Under the pieces are notes generated by a model. The model did not search any database. It was not told the DNA's origin and saw only the letters and a list, made by a program, of their open reading frames with translations. From Bacillota bacterium LX-D (GTDB taxonomy: Bacteria; Bacillota; DUOV01; Zhaonellaceae): a stretch of 64,000 bases of DNA. The stretch is taken from the NCBI GenBank assembly GCA_031628995.1, contig JAVLUO010000001.1:62001-126000 (forward strand), given 5' to 3'. This document shows positions 47,783-56,841 of this stretch, one piece after another (the stretch's first letter is position 1; each line of letters begins with the position of its first letter). The translations under genes were made by a program, and so were the position numbers.

Positions 47783-48799
47783 ATGATAAAAATTTCTGGT
47801 TTGCAAAAGGTCTATGGTTCAGGAAAAAATCAGGTTATTGCCTTAGATGGCATCGATTTGCAGATTAAGCCTGGCGAAATATATGGCATAATCGGCTTAA
47901 GCGGTGCTGGAAAAAGTACTTTAATTAGGTGTATTAATATGTTAGAGAAACCTACCAAAGGCCAGGTCATAGTTAATGGACAAGACTTAACTAAATTATC
48001 AGCCCATAAACTACGTTTAGCCCGGCGCAATATTGGAATGATTTTTCAACATTTTAACCTCCTTTGGTCTCGCACTGTATCCGGCAATATAGCTTTCCCC
48101 TTGGAAATTGCCGGAGAAAAAGATAAAGCTAAAATAAGGGTTAGAGTAACAGAATTACTGGATTTAGTTGGCCTTGCAGATAAAGCTGATTTTTATCCTG
48201 CACAATTAAGCGGAGGCCAAAAACAACGGGTAGGAATCGCCAGAGCTTTAGCCAATAACCCTAAAGTTTTACTTTGCGATGAGGCAACTTCTGCCCTTGA
48301 TCCCCAAACAACACAATCTATCCTGGAACTTTTACGGGATATTAACCGCCAGTTTAATTTGACAATTGTAATCATTACCCACGAAATGTCTGTCATTAAA
48401 TCAGTTTGCGATTCAGTGGCTGTAATCGAACAGAGTAAAATAGTAGAATCGGGCCCTGTCTTAGATATTTTTACTAACCCTCAAACAGATACAGCCCGAA
48501 AATTTATGAAAAGCGTTATTAACACTGATTTGCCTGAAATTTTATGTAAGCAGCAAAATGGCAATAAACTTGTGAGAGTTTCTTTTATTGGCGAATCAGC
48601 AGCCCAGCCCATGATTTCTCACTTAGTACAGCATTATAATGTACAAGCTAATATATTGTACGGCAATATAGATCATGTTAAAGACACCATTTTCGGTACA
48701 TTAATTTTTGAACTGATTGGAAAAAGCAGCGATGTCAGTGAGTCTATCTCCTATTTACAAAAAAACAATTTGAAAGTTGAGGTGCTGCAAAATGTATGA
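47783..48799 (+). CDS. metN: Methionine ABC transporter ATP-binding protein
   Basis: A 338-residue ABC ATPase. Walker A is GLSGAGKST, the signature [15 protein letters not shown], Walker [13 protein letters not shown] and the switch His is in ITHEMSV. The C-terminal NIL domain (about 260-338) is the regulatory domain typical of MetN. It lies directly behind the SAM riboswitch and overlaps metI by eight bases. Confidence 0.97.
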   Translation: MIKISGLQKVYGSGKNQVIALDGIDLQIKPGEIYGIIGLSGAGKSTLIRCINMLEKPTKGQVIVNGQDLTKLSAHKLRLARRNIGMIFQHFNLLWSRTVSGNIAFPLEIAGEKDKAKIRVRVTELLDLVGLADKADFYPAQLSGGQKQRVGIARALANNPKVLLCDEATSALDPQTTQSILELLRDINRQFNLTIVIITHEMSVIKSVCDSVAVIEQSKIVESGPVLDIFTNPQTDTARKFMKSVINTDLPEILCKQQNGNKLVRVSFIGESAAQPMISHLVQHYNVQANILYGNIDHVKDTIFGTLIFELIGKSSDVSESISYLQKNNLKVEVLQNV

Positions 48800-49430
48800 G
48801 GCAACCCTGCAGACCTTGCAAATGGTCATTTTGTCCGTTTTTTTTGCCTACATTTTTGGGATTCCTCTGGGAATAACTTTAGTTGTAACCTCTCCCGGTC
48901 ATATCCTACAAAATAAGCTGATTAACCAGGTACTAGGCACTATTACCAATATTGGGCGTTCCTTTCCTTTTATTATTTTGCTGGTAGCAATTATACCTTT
49001 TACTCGCATGATCGTAGGTACATCTATCGGAACTAATGCTGCCATTGTCCCACTGGTGGTAGCCGCTATCCCTTTCGTAGGGAGAATGGTAGAAACATCT
49101 TTAAAAGAAATCGAATGGGGAATCATTGAAGCAGCTTTAGCAATGGGCGCAACTCCCTGGCAAATTATCTACAAGGTCTTAATTCCTGAATCCCTCTCAT
49201 CCTTAATTTTAGGTGCAACAATTACTGCCGTTACTTTAGTTGGTTATTCCGCTATGGCAGGAGTTGTAGGTGCTGAAGGTTTGGGAGATTTGGCTATGCG
49301 CTATGGTTACTACCGATACGAAACAGGTATAATGATTATCACTATTATCCTGCTCATAATTATCGTTCAAGCTATGCAAATGCTGGGCGAGTATATAGCC
49401 AAAAAATTAAATAAAAAAACAATACATTAA
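48792..49430 (+). CDS. metI: Methionine ABC transporter permease
   Basis: A 212-residue membrane permease with about five helices. The cytoplasmic coupling loop is [25 protein letters not shown] 48792 gives the usual MYEATLQTL start and overlaps the end of metN, so translation is coupled. Confidence 0.96.
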   Translation: MYEATLQTLQMVILSVFFAYIFGIPLGITLVVTSPGHILQNKLINQVLGTITNIGRSFPFIILLVAIIPFTRMIVGTSIGTNAAIVPLVVAAIPFVGRMVETSLKEIEWGIIEAALAMGATPWQIIYKVLIPESLSSLILGATITAVTLVGYSAMAGVVGAEGLGDLAMRYGYYRYETGIMIITIILLIIIVQAMQMLGEYIAKKLNKKTIH

Positions 49431-49443
49431 AGGAGGAATTTTT

Positions 49444-50280
49444 ATGAAAAAAGCTTTAGCAATTGTACTTGTTTTAGGCCTCACCATCGGTTTACTAGCC
49501 GGCTGTGGCGCTCAAAAGGAAAATGCCGGTGAAGGGCAAACCAAAAGCACTGGCAAATTAGTAATTGGAGCAACGCCCGTACCTCACGCAGAAATATTGG
49601 AAAAAGCGAAAGAAATGCTAGCTAAGAAAAATATTGAACTAGACATTAAAGTATTTACTGATTACGTTACTCCTAATACTGCTTTGGCTGAAAAAAGCCT
49701 TGATGCCAACTACTTTCAACACCTTCCGTACTTAGAAGATTTTAATAAGCAAAATAATACAGATCTAGTTTCTACAGCCGCTATTCATTATGAACCAATG
49801 GGTCTTTATTCTAAGAAAATTAAAGCACTTACTGAATTAAAAGCTGGAGATAAAATCGCCGTTCCTAATGATGTAACTAATGAAGCCAGAGCATTACTGC
49901 TGCTACAGGATAACGGCATCCTTAAATTAAAAGATCCAAATAACTTGAAGGCGACTAAAAAAGATATTGCAGAATATAAGGTTAAAGTAGAAATTGTTGA
50001 ACTGGAAGCAGCCCAAATCTCCAGAACACTGCCTGATGTTACGGCCGCTGTAATTAACGGCAACTACGCTATTGATGCTAAGTTGAACCCTTCAAAAGAT
50101 GCCATTGTTACCGAAGGTCAAACGTCTTTAGCTGCCAAAACTTATGCTAATATCGTTGTTGTTCGCAAAGGTGACGAAAACCGCCCAGAAATTAAAGCAC
50201 TAGATGAAGTTCTAAAATCACCTGAAATGAAAAAATTCATTGAGGAAAAATATCAAGGTTCTGTACTTCCAGTGGAATAA
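49444..50280 (+). CDS. metQ: Methionine-binding lipoprotein
   Basis: A 278-residue substrate-binding lipoprotein of the NlpA/MetQ family. The signal peptide ends in the lipobox LAGC with lipidated Cys21. Family segments include KLVIGATPVPHAEILE, TDYVTPNTALAEKSLDANYFQH and IAVPNDVTNEARAL. It follows metI by 13 bases with AGGAGG, and a terminator follows the stop. Confidence 0.96.
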   Translation: MKKALAIVLVLGLTIGLLAGCGAQKENAGEGQTKSTGKLVIGATPVPHAEILEKAKEMLAKKNIELDIKVFTDYVTPNTALAEKSLDANYFQHLPYLEDFNKQNNTDLVSTAAIHYEPMGLYSKKIKALTELKAGDKIAVPNDVTNEARALLLLQDNGILKLKDPNNLKATKKDIAEYKVKVEIVELEAAQISRTLPDVTAAVINGNYAIDAKLNPSKDAIVTEGQTSLAAKTYANIVVVRKGDENRPEIKALDEVLKSPEMKKFIEEKYQGSVLPVE

Positions 50281-50286
50281 AACTAC

Positions 50287-50322
50287 AGCCTGTGGGCCTA
50301 AGCTCACAGGCTTTTTTATTTT
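50287..50322 (+). terminator. Terminator of metNIQ
   Basis: An 8-bp GC-rich stem, AGCCTGTG and its complement (50287-50294, 50305-50312), is followed by TTTTTATTTT. It also separates the convergent glnS. Confidence 0.85.
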
Positions 50323-50328
50323 GTAATT

Positions 50329-52023
50329 TTATTTTTTTTGTGCTTTAGCCCAAGAGTCTTTTAATGATACAATTCGATTAAAAATCATTTTCTGAGGGGA
50401 TGAATCTGGATCAACAGAAAAATATCCTTGCCGTAAAAATTGAAATCTAGAGCCTGGTTTGGCTTCACTTAAGCTAGGTTCAACTAAGCAGGAATTTAGC
50501 ACAATTAAAGAATCTGGGTTAATATTACTTGTAAAATCATTTCCTTCTTCTACATCATCTGGATTTTCTTTTACAAATAAATTATCATACAAACGTACTT
50601 CAGCTTGTACTGCATGACTAGCAGATACCCAATGGGAAGTGCCCTTAACTTTTCTTCCATCGGCAGACCAGCCACCCCTAGTTTCTGGATCATAAGTACA
50701 GTGAAGTTCAATAACTTCCCCTGTTTTTTCGTTTTTAACTACATCAACACATTTAACGTAATAAGCGTGTTGCAGACGTACTTCGCGGCCAGGAGCCAAA
50801 CGGTAAAAGTTTTTGGGTGGATTTTCCCGGAAATCGTCCTGCTCTATATATAAAACTTTCGAAAATGGAATTTTTCTTTTACCTAGGGCAGTGTTTTCTG
50901 GATTTATATCAGCTTCCAACCATTCAACCTGCCCCTCTGGATAATTATCAATAATTAATTTTAAGGGGCGCAGCACTGCCATTGCCCTTGGGGCACGGTA
51001 GTTTAAATCTTCTCGAATACAATGCTCTAATAGAGCTATATCAACAATGCTGTTACCCTTAGCCACGCCAATTCGTTCACAAAAATCCCGAATAGACTCA
51101 GGAGTATATCCTCTTCTTCTTAGGCCCGAAATAGTTGGCATACGAGGATCATCCCAGCCACGAACATAGTTGTTTTCAACTAAAGTACGCAACTTTCTTT
51201 TACTCATTACTGTATAGGTGAGATTTAAACGAGCGAATTCAATCTGCCTTGATTTGCATTCTACATCTAAAGTTTCTAAGACCCAATTATATAAAGGACG
51301 ATGGTCTTCAAATTCTAAAGTACAGATGGAATGGGTTATCCCTTCCAGAGAATCGGATAAAGGATGGGCAAAATCGTACATTGGATAAATCGACCACTTG
51401 TTTCCCGTCCGATGATGAGTTGCTTTTTGAATGCGGTAAAGCACTGGATCCCGCATATTCAAATTTGGAGATGCCATATCAATTTTAGCTCTCAATACTC
51501 GGGAGCCATCTTCAAACTCTCCTGCCTTCATTCTTTCAAATAAATCTAAATTTTCTTCTACAGAACGATTACGGTATGGGGATTCTTTTCCCGCCTCAGT
51601 TAAGGTCCCTCGATATTCTTTAATTTCTTGAGCGGAGAGATCGCAAACGTAAGCTTTGCCTAATTGAATCAGCTGTACTGCATATTCATAGAGCTGATCA
51701 AAATAATCAGAGGCATAAAATAAACGGTCATCCCAGTCAAAACCCAACCACTTTACATCCTCAATGATAGAATCAACATACTCCACATCTTCTTTAGTTG
51801 GATTAGTATCATCAAAGCGCAAGTTGCACAGCCCTTTATTCTGGGCAGCCAATCCAAAATTGAGACAAATTGATTTAGCATGTCCAATATGAAGGTAACC
51901 ATTAGGTTCGGGTGGAAAACGCGTATGTACTCTATTACCGTACTTTTGCATTTTTAGATCTTCGTTAATTGCATTTTGAATAAAATTAATATTTTTATTT
52001 TCCTCAGAACTTGGTATCTCCAT
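50329..52023 (-). CDS. glnS: Glutaminyl-tRNA synthetase
   Basis: A 564-residue class I synthetase. HIGH is in [12 protein letters not shown] and the KMSKS-type loop in [12 protein letters not shown]. The C-terminal beta-barrel anticodon-binding domains begin around residue 350. The N-terminal segments FPPEPNGY and [10 protein letters not shown] identify GlnRS rather than GluRS. Most Firmicutes lack GlnRS and make Gln-tRNA through GatCAB. Here both are present, so glnS was probably gained by transfer and GatCAB may be needed for Asn-tRNA. Confidence 0.96.
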   Translation of the reverse strand: MEIPSSEENKNINFIQNAINEDLKMQKYGNRVHTRFPPEPNGYLHIGHAKSICLNFGLAAQNKGLCNLRFDDTNPTKEDVEYVDSIIEDVKWLGFDWDDRLFYASDYFDQLYEYAVQLIQLGKAYVCDLSAQEIKEYRGTLTEAGKESPYRNRSVEENLDLFERMKAGEFEDGSRVLRAKIDMASPNLNMRDPVLYRIQKATHHRTGNKWSIYPMYDFAHPLSDSLEGITHSICTLEFEDHRPLYNWVLETLDVECKSRQIEFARLNLTYTVMSKRKLRTLVENNYVRGWDDPRMPTISGLRRRGYTPESIRDFCERIGVAKGNSIVDIALLEHCIREDLNYRAPRAMAVLRPLKLIIDNYPEGQVEWLEADINPENTALGKRKIPFSKVLYIEQDDFRENPPKNFYRLAPGREVRLQHAYYVKCVDVVKNEKTGEVIELHCTYDPETRGGWSADGRKVKGTSHWVSASHAVQAEVRLYDNLFVKENPDDVEEGNDFTSNINPDSLIVLNSCLVEPSLSEAKPGSRFQFLRQGYFSVDPDSSPQKMIFNRIVSLKDSWAKAQKK

Positions 52024-52145
52024 AATTTAACCTTTTTCCCCCTTAATATTAACTTTTCATTTCTCCTGTAGTTTTTTAGTATACTTCTTCTATTATAAAC
52101 AAAAATTAGAATTTTACATGAATTTTTGAAAAATAATTATTAAGA

Positions 52146-52167
52146 GAAGCAGCCTTTAGGCTGCTTC
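52146..52167. terminator. Terminator of the heptad-repeat protein gene
   Basis: A perfect 9-bp stem, GAAGCAGCC/GGCTGCTTC with a 4-base loop, lies 18 bases past the stop codon at 52185. The minus-strand flank is AT-rich. Confidence 0.75.
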
Positions 52168-52184
52168 CCTAAAAATTTATTTTT

Positions 52185-53141
52185 TTAAAAGCACTGAGGC
52201 GGCGCTGTAGGCGGGCAAGCGCCAGGTAATGTGACACATGGAGCCGGAACACAGAAACCATAGCTTGGTACTAATAATTCAACCCTTTGGATGCATTTAA
52301 CAACCAAGCAAACTTCTACTTCACAAGTTACTTCCATTTCTTTGGCAGAAGCATCACGGATATCTGTAACTATACAATTACATGTGGTTATAGTGCTTTC
52401 GGAGCAGTCAGGATTTACACCAGGCGGGCAGCATAAAGTGACTGTTTTGGTAAAAGTAAATGTTTGATTGAAAACCTCAGCTGGATTATTGGTAAAAGGA
52501 CTACTTAAAGTCATTGGTAGAGTTATAAGGAGAGTAATCGAGAAAAATCCTCCTCCAACTGCCCTTCTGGCGATTTCCTGGCAAGTTATGGGCTGTCTTA
52601 AACTACAAGGAATTACAGTTCCAATTGTAAAAGGACCACTCATAGAGCGTACAGCAGCATTAGCTCCAGCAGTAGAAGTTATGTTTTGGCCATCAGGTCT
52701 TGCTCTCGGAACCTCGGCCTCTTCTGAAGCAGTATCTGTCAGACTGTCAAAAGGTGGCATTATCGGGGAAGGTGAAGCACCACATAAAGGTATAGATACA
52801 GTACGAGTTACACTGTGGACCTGAAAACAACTATCATAAACCTTATCAACAGAAACACATTCAATTCGAGTAGGGGGTGGACAGCCTCTTGGTGGACAAA
52901 CGCCAGGTCTTATAGGTGTTGTACTTTGTTCTTGTTGTTCTATTCTTTGTTCTTGTTGTTCTATTCTTTGTTCTTGTTGCTCTATTCTTTGTTCTTGTTG
53001 TTCTATTCTTTGTTCTTGTTGCTCTATTCTTTGTTCTTGTTGTTCTATTCTTTGTTCTTGTTGTTCTATTCTTTGTTCTTGTTGTTCTATTCTTTGTTCT
53101 TGTTGTTCTATTCTTTGTTCTTCTTTATACTCTTCATCCAT
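52185..53141 (-). CDS. Heptad-repeat, cysteine-rich protein, putative spore or surface protein
   Basis: A 318-residue protein of a family I cannot name. Residues near 10-75 consist of about nine exact copies of the heptad QRIEQQE, which should form a coiled coil. A Pro/Cys-rich segment follows (PGVCPPRGCPPP), then a domain with repeated Cys (CISV-like VDKVYDSCFQ, CCPPG, CNC, CLVVKC) and a Pro/Cys-rich C-terminus. There is no signal peptide. Such Cys-rich proteins without a signal occur among spore coat and exosporium proteins of Firmicutes, so a spore role is a reasonable inference. ATG 53141 has AAGGAGG ten bases upstream. Confidence 0.75.
   Translation of the reverse strand: MDEEYKEEQRIEQQEQRIEQQEQRIEQQEQRIEQQEQRIEQQEQRIEQQEQRIEQQEQRIEQQEQRIEQQEQSTTPIRPGVCPPRGCPPPTRIECVSVDKVYDSCFQVHSVTRTVSIPLCGASPSPIMPPFDSLTDTASEEAEVPRARPDGQNITSTAGANAAVRSMSGPFTIGTVIPCSLRQPITCQEIARRAVGGGFFSITLLITLPMTLSSPFTNNPAEVFNQTFTFTKTVTLCCPPGVNPDCSESTITTCNCIVTDIRDASAKEMEVTCEVEVCLVVKCIQRVELLVPSYGFCVPAPCVTLPGACPPTAPPQCF
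52924..53120. repeat. 21-bp tandem repeat array, about nine copies
   Basis: The element TTGTTCTTGTTGTTCTATTC plus one base recurs every 21 bp with its ATTCTTTG landmark at 52942 through 53110. Two internal copies carry a silent T-to-C change (TTGCTC), and the rest are identical, indicating recent expansion by slippage. It encodes the heptad repeat of the protein at 52185-53141. Confidence 0.9.
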
Positions 53142-53249
53142 AATCAAAAACCCTCCTTTTAGTTTTCACGTAATTTGGCTAGCAGTTCGATATATAATAT
53201 GAAAGCTAGATGCAATCTGACATACCGCCAAACTAAAAGGAGCAATCAA

Positions 53250-53981
53250 TTATCTTACTACTTTACCTAAAACTTTTCCAATGATATCATTAATTACCAA
53301 ATTAGCAGCATCATCGTAGGAAGTAGCTGATTTATTAATTAAAACCAATTTCTTGCCTCCATAATACCGGACTAAACCTGCAGCAGGATAAACTACTAAA
53401 GAAGTGCCCCCTACAATTAGAACGTCTGCCTGGGAAATATACTTTACTGCTTCTTCTAGAACCTTATTATCTAAGGCTTCTTCATATAAAACAACGTCTG
53501 GTTTAACAATAGCCCCGCATACGTCACATTTGGGTATGGAAGAGCTTGCTAGAATATAGTCTAAAGGAAAAAATTTGTTGCATTTTGTACAATAGTTTCG
53601 ATGTACAGAGCCATGAAGTTCTAAAACCTGCCGAGACCCAGCAAGCTGATGTAACCCATCAATATTTTGGGTAATTACGGCTTTCAGTTGTCCTCTTTGC
53701 TCAAGTTCAGCCAAAGCAAAATGAGCGGCATTTGGTTTGGCATCTTTAAAAATCATCATGTTGCGATAAAAATCGTAAAACTCTTCTGTATGCTGGACAA
53801 AAAAGCTATGACTTAACATTACTTCCGGAGAATGAGCATATTTACTTTTAATCTTATAAATGCCCTTTTCAGATCTAAAATCCGGGATATTGCTTTCTGT
53901 TGAAACTCCGGCACCACCAAAAAAAACAATATTAGAACTATTTTGGATTATAGATTTTAGTTTTTCAATACTCACAATCAT
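53250..53981 (-). CDS. cobB: Sirtuin-type NAD-dependent protein deacylase
   Basis: A 243-residue Sir2-family protein that removes acyl groups from lysine using NAD, for example to reactivate acyl-CoA synthetases. NAD-binding GAGVSTESNIPDFR, catalytic-loop TQNIDGLHQLAG with LHGSVHRNYC, and the zinc site CTKC...CDVC are present. The start is uncertain: ATG 53981 and GTG 53975 are both possible, and AGGG is better spaced for the GTG. It appears to be monocistronic. Confidence 0.92.
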   Translation of the reverse strand: MIVSIEKLKSIIQNSSNIVFFGGAGVSTESNIPDFRSEKGIYKIKSKYAHSPEVMLSHSFFVQHTEEFYDFYRNMMIFKDAKPNAAHFALAELEQRGQLKAVITQNIDGLHQLAGSRQVLELHGSVHRNYCTKCNKFFPLDYILASSSIPKCDVCGAIVKPDVVLYEEALDNKVLEEAVKYISQADVLIVGGTSLVVYPAAGLVRYYGGKKLVLINKSATSYDDAANLVINDIIGKVLGKVVR

Positions 53982-54034
53982 CACCCTAAAATATTTTATT
54001 TCTATATATAGTTTAAACTATTTAGCTAAATTTT

Positions 54035-54901
54035 TCACTTTCTTCCACGGATTTGAGGTAAGATAACTGCGAAAATGATTAATAATGCACCAAAAAGCTG
54101 AATACCAGTTAACACCTCTCCAAAAACCAAAAAAGCCAAAAAAGCAGTAACAGGCGGTTCCGTAGCACTAATAATTGCTGCTAAAGATGGTCCAATAAGC
54201 TTTAATCCGGAGAAAAAAGCTAAAGTAGCCAAGACAGAGGAAATTATACTTAAACATGCTACATAAACCCACCCTTGCCAGGCAAAAGATAATGTTATTT
54301 CTCCAGAGCTTAAGCCAACGATACTAAAAACAAATGTACCTACTATGTAAAGCCAAGCCGTTAAACTAGATTCAGAAATTTCTTTAAGGACTCGATTTGA
54401 AAAAATTAGGTAAAAAGTATTGCACAAAGCAGCACCCAAGGCCAAGTAAATCCCAATTACTTTAATATTTGTCCAGGAACTCCAAAGTAATAATATAAGT
54501 CCAAAGGTAGACATTATTAAGGCAATTAATTTTACCTTGCTAATTATTTCTCCATTAATAAAATAAACCATTATTGCTGTAATAGTTGGATAGGCGAAAA
54601 AAAACATAATTGCCAAAGAAGCAGGCAAATAATAATACGCCTTAGATAAGAGGGCTACTGTAACTAGATAGGCTGTAAGAACTATACTTAAGTTAGGCCA
54701 AGATATATTTTTGAGTTTTAAAGTATGTCCAAGAGTCGAAGCAATAGCAACAAGAATAACTGAAGATATTAGATAACGGATGGTAAGCATGGTCCAGAGA
54801 TTAAGACCGCTAGCATAGCACAGCTTCGTAAAAATAGCTTCCGTTCCAATAAATATAGCCGAAGCAATAACCAGCAATGCTCCTTTTCTTTCGTGATGCA
54901 T
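54035..54901 (-). CDS. EamA-family (DMT) transporter
   Basis: A 288-residue membrane protein of about ten helices formed by two EamA repeats, the drug/metabolite transporter superfamily. Visible signs are GTEAIFTKLCYASG at the N-terminus and ATEPPVTAFLAFLVFGEVLT near the C-terminus, a typical end of the second repeat. The substrate is unknown. ATG 54901 has AAGGAG ten bases upstream; an ATG 12 codons earlier is less likely. Confidence 0.88.
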   Translation of the reverse strand: MHHERKGALLVIASAIFIGTEAIFTKLCYASGLNLWTMLTIRYLISSVILVAIASTLGHTLKLKNISWPNLSIVLTAYLVTVALLSKAYYYLPASLAIMFFFAYPTITAIMVYFINGEIISKVKLIALIMSTFGLILLLWSSWTNIKVIGIYLALGAALCNTFYLIFSNRVLKEISESSLTAWLYIVGTFVFSIVGLSSGEITLSFAWQGWVYVACLSIISSVLATLAFFSGLKLIGPSLAAIISATEPPVTAFLAFLVFGEVLTGIQLFGALLIIFAVILPQIRGRK

Positions 54902-54981
54902 AAATCTAACACTCCTTATGAGAACTTTAATTAGCATATTACTGCTCTATCTTATCACATTTTTTCCATTTATTATAAAAT

Positions 54982-55013
54982 AATAAAAAAAATTGGCCTT
55001 ACTTATTAGTAAG
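54982..55013 (-). terminator. Terminator of the chemotaxis-receptor remnant
   Basis: A 6-bp stem CTTACT/AGTAAG (54998-55003, 55008-55013) continues on the minus strand into AATTTTTTTT. It stands about 35 bases past the stop of the broken receptor gene and seems to be the surviving terminator of the original transcript. Confidence 0.5.
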
Positions 55014-55048
55014 ACTAATTTGATTGTACAAATATAATTAAGGATTTT

Positions 55049-55204
55049 TTAAAGATTGAATTTACTAATTGCTCCCTGTAAATCCTTAGCTAAATCGGAT
55101 AAACCCTTGCTGGCGTTAGCTACTTCAGTCATGGAAGCTGTTTGTTCCTGAGAGGAAGCAGAGAAATTTTCCACAATTAAATGTATTTCTCCTTTGGATA
55201 ATAT
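55049..55204 (-). pseudogene. C-terminal remnant of a methyl-accepting chemotaxis protein
   Basis: About 50 codons without a start, ending at the stop at 55049-55051, translate to ENFSASSQEQTASMTEVANA and then a Leu/Ala-rich helix ending AISKFNL. The SSQEQTASM segment is characteristic of the methylation helix at the C-terminus of chemoreceptors. The rest of the receptor (ligand, HAMP and signalling tip) is missing upstream, where AT-rich DNA up to 55321 shows no reading frame. The remnant and its terminator occupy the 420-bp stretch 54902-55321. Confidence 0.75.
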
Positions 55205-55321
55205 TGTCGGAATGTAAAGAAAGTAATAAAAAAATACTACTTTTTGCTTGTATTTTATATAATACTCCTATTGACAACTATTTTAGTTTACAATATTTGT
55301 AGTTTACAATTCAAATAATTA

Positions 55322-55858
55322 CTATACAGCAACAACAATTTTCATAAAGTGCATTTTTTTGGCTGCAGGTTTATAATAAGAAATATTGGCTGCATCGTAA
55401 GTATGTTGAGTTATCAGAGGAACTTTGCTTCCATTTTCCGTTGTAAAATCAGTTACAATGGCAGAATGGTAGATTACTCCGTCTTCACCTTCATACTGAA
55501 TAATATCTCCTAACTCTAATTCTGCTAAATTTGAGACTTCGATGCCTCGTAAACCCCAAAAATTTGTTTTTCCGCGAACCTTAAGACACCAGTACAAAGA
55601 ATGAGCTACAGCCCAGGATACAGACCAACGATCGTCATCTGTATTGGCTGTGCCCATATTGTTATACCACCAGGGGCGGGAGGTTCCATAAACCATAGGT
55701 GCACTGCCTGCTCTTAAACATTGAGATATAAAATTAGAACAGTCTACAGAAATATACTGATATTGGGGGTTAGGAGATAAAGCATAGGTAAGTGCGTATT
55801 CTACAGCTTTTTGACGGTTGTAACTATTGGTAAAAGGCCCAAAAATATAAGATTTCAC
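55322..55858 (-). CDS. Amidase-domain (Amidase_6-like) protein
   Basis: A 178-residue protein resembling the putative amidase domain found in Firmicute proteins (NlpC/P60-like fold). It shows YNRQKAVEYALTYAL, the catalytic-Cys motif VDCSNFISQCL, WWYNN and the His-bearing YHSAIVTDF. Catalytic Cys and His appear intact. No signal peptide is visible, so it may act in the cytoplasm, in the mother cell or on the spore. GTG 55858 is preferred because GAGAGGTGAT stands just upstream; an ATG six codons earlier is possible. The gene is divergent from the pseudouridine synthase. Confidence 0.82.
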   Translation of the reverse strand: MKSYIFGPFTNSYNRQKAVEYALTYALSPNPQYQYISVDCSNFISQCLRAGSAPMVYGTSRPWWYNNMGTANTDDDRWSVSWAVAHSLYWCLKVRGKTNFWGLRGIEVSNLAELELGDIIQYEGEDGVIYHSAIVTDFTTENGSKVPLITQHTYDAANISYYKPAAKKMHFMKIVVAV

Positions 55859-55932
55859 TCTAATCACCTCTCCCATCTATTTTATGCTAGAGGAAAAGCT
55901 TGGTTAAAGAATTTGACGGCGAGGTAAAATTG

Positions 55933-56838
55933 ATGATACCTGGAATTAGTTATGTGGTTAAAGCTGAAGACAAAGATTTGACTATTGCAGAAATTATTCT
56001 AAAGCGCTTGCAAATTTCCCATTCTTTACTTGTAAAATTAAAACAACAGCAAAAAATAACTGTTAACGGTAACCAGGTTTTTACTAATTATTTAGTTAAG
56101 CCTGGAGAAATAGTCCAGATAGATTTAAACTTAATTGAAGAAAATCAAATTTCTGCGGAAAACATACCCTTAGATATTGTCTATTCAGACGATGACTTTC
56201 TAGTTATTAATAAACCGGCGGGAATGCCCGTTCATCCATCTCGCCGGCATCAATCTGCCACCTTGGCTAATGCTGTTGCTTACTACTGGCAGCAACAAAA
56301 CAAGCATCTGCTTTTTCGTCCCATTAGCCGTTTAGATAAAGATACTTCAGGACTAATTTTAATTGGACAAAATCAATTTGCCCATCAGGGGCTAGCTAAA
56401 CAACTTTCCCAAAAACAGGTTTTAAGAGCATATGTTGCCTTGGTTGAAGGTAACATTAAAACTGAAGCTGGGACAATTAATTTCCCTATTGGACGAAAGG
56501 AAGGCAGTTCTATTGAAAGGACAGTGCTTCTAGATAGCAATTCAGACCGGGGACAGACTGCTGTTACTCACTATCGTGTTTTACAGCAATTTAAAGGATA
56601 CACTCTACTTGCTTTACAATTGGAAACTGGCCGCACCCATCAAATAAGGGTACATTTAAGTTACTTGGGCCACCCCTTATGCGGGGATACCTTGTACGGA
56701 GGCTCCTCCACTTTAATAGGCAGGCAAGCACTCCATGCAGATAAACTATCTTTTCTACATCCACGCTTTAAGCAGAAATTAAATTTTAGCATTCCTTTGC
56801 CTACAGATATGATAAAGGCCATTAATTTGCTTGGCTAA
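55933..56838 (+). CDS. RluA-family pseudouridine synthase (RluD-like)
   Basis: A 301-residue enzyme that isomerises uridine to pseudouridine in rRNA or tRNA. An S4-like RNA-binding domain (about 15-75) precedes the catalytic domain with YSDDDFLVINKPAGMPVHPS, the catalytic Asp in RLDKDTSGL and ETGRTHQIRVHLSYLGHPL. The exact target base cannot be read from sequence. ATG 55933 is preceded by GAGGT; an upstream TTG at 55900 with AGAGGA is a weaker choice. Confidence 0.92.
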   Translation: MIPGISYVVKAEDKDLTIAEIILKRLQISHSLLVKLKQQQKITVNGNQVFTNYLVKPGEIVQIDLNLIEENQISAENIPLDIVYSDDDFLVINKPAGMPVHPSRRHQSATLANAVAYYWQQQNKHLLFRPISRLDKDTSGLILIGQNQFAHQGLAKQLSQKQVLRAYVALVEGNIKTEAGTINFPIGRKEGSSIERTVLLDSNSDRGQTAVTHYRVLQQFKGYTLLALQLETGRTHQIRVHLSYLGHPLCGDTLYGGSSTLIGRQALHADKLSFLHPRFKQKLNFSIPLPTDMIKAINLLG

Positions 56839-56841
56839 ATT

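Noticed and set aside
47632-47868. 78-codon plus-strand frame over the riboswitch
   Set aside because: It overlaps the S-box aptamer and the start of metN in another frame; the RNA structure explains this sequence.
52924-53120. CRISPR array
   Set aside because: The 21-bp units are directly abutting without unique spacers and encode a regular heptad in a large open frame.
52815-53162. Plus-strand frames of Leu/Phe/Tyr repeats (membrane-like) opposite the heptad-repeat gene
   Set aside because: They are the complement of the QRIEQQE array read in other frames. The minus-strand gene has a good RBS, start and terminator.
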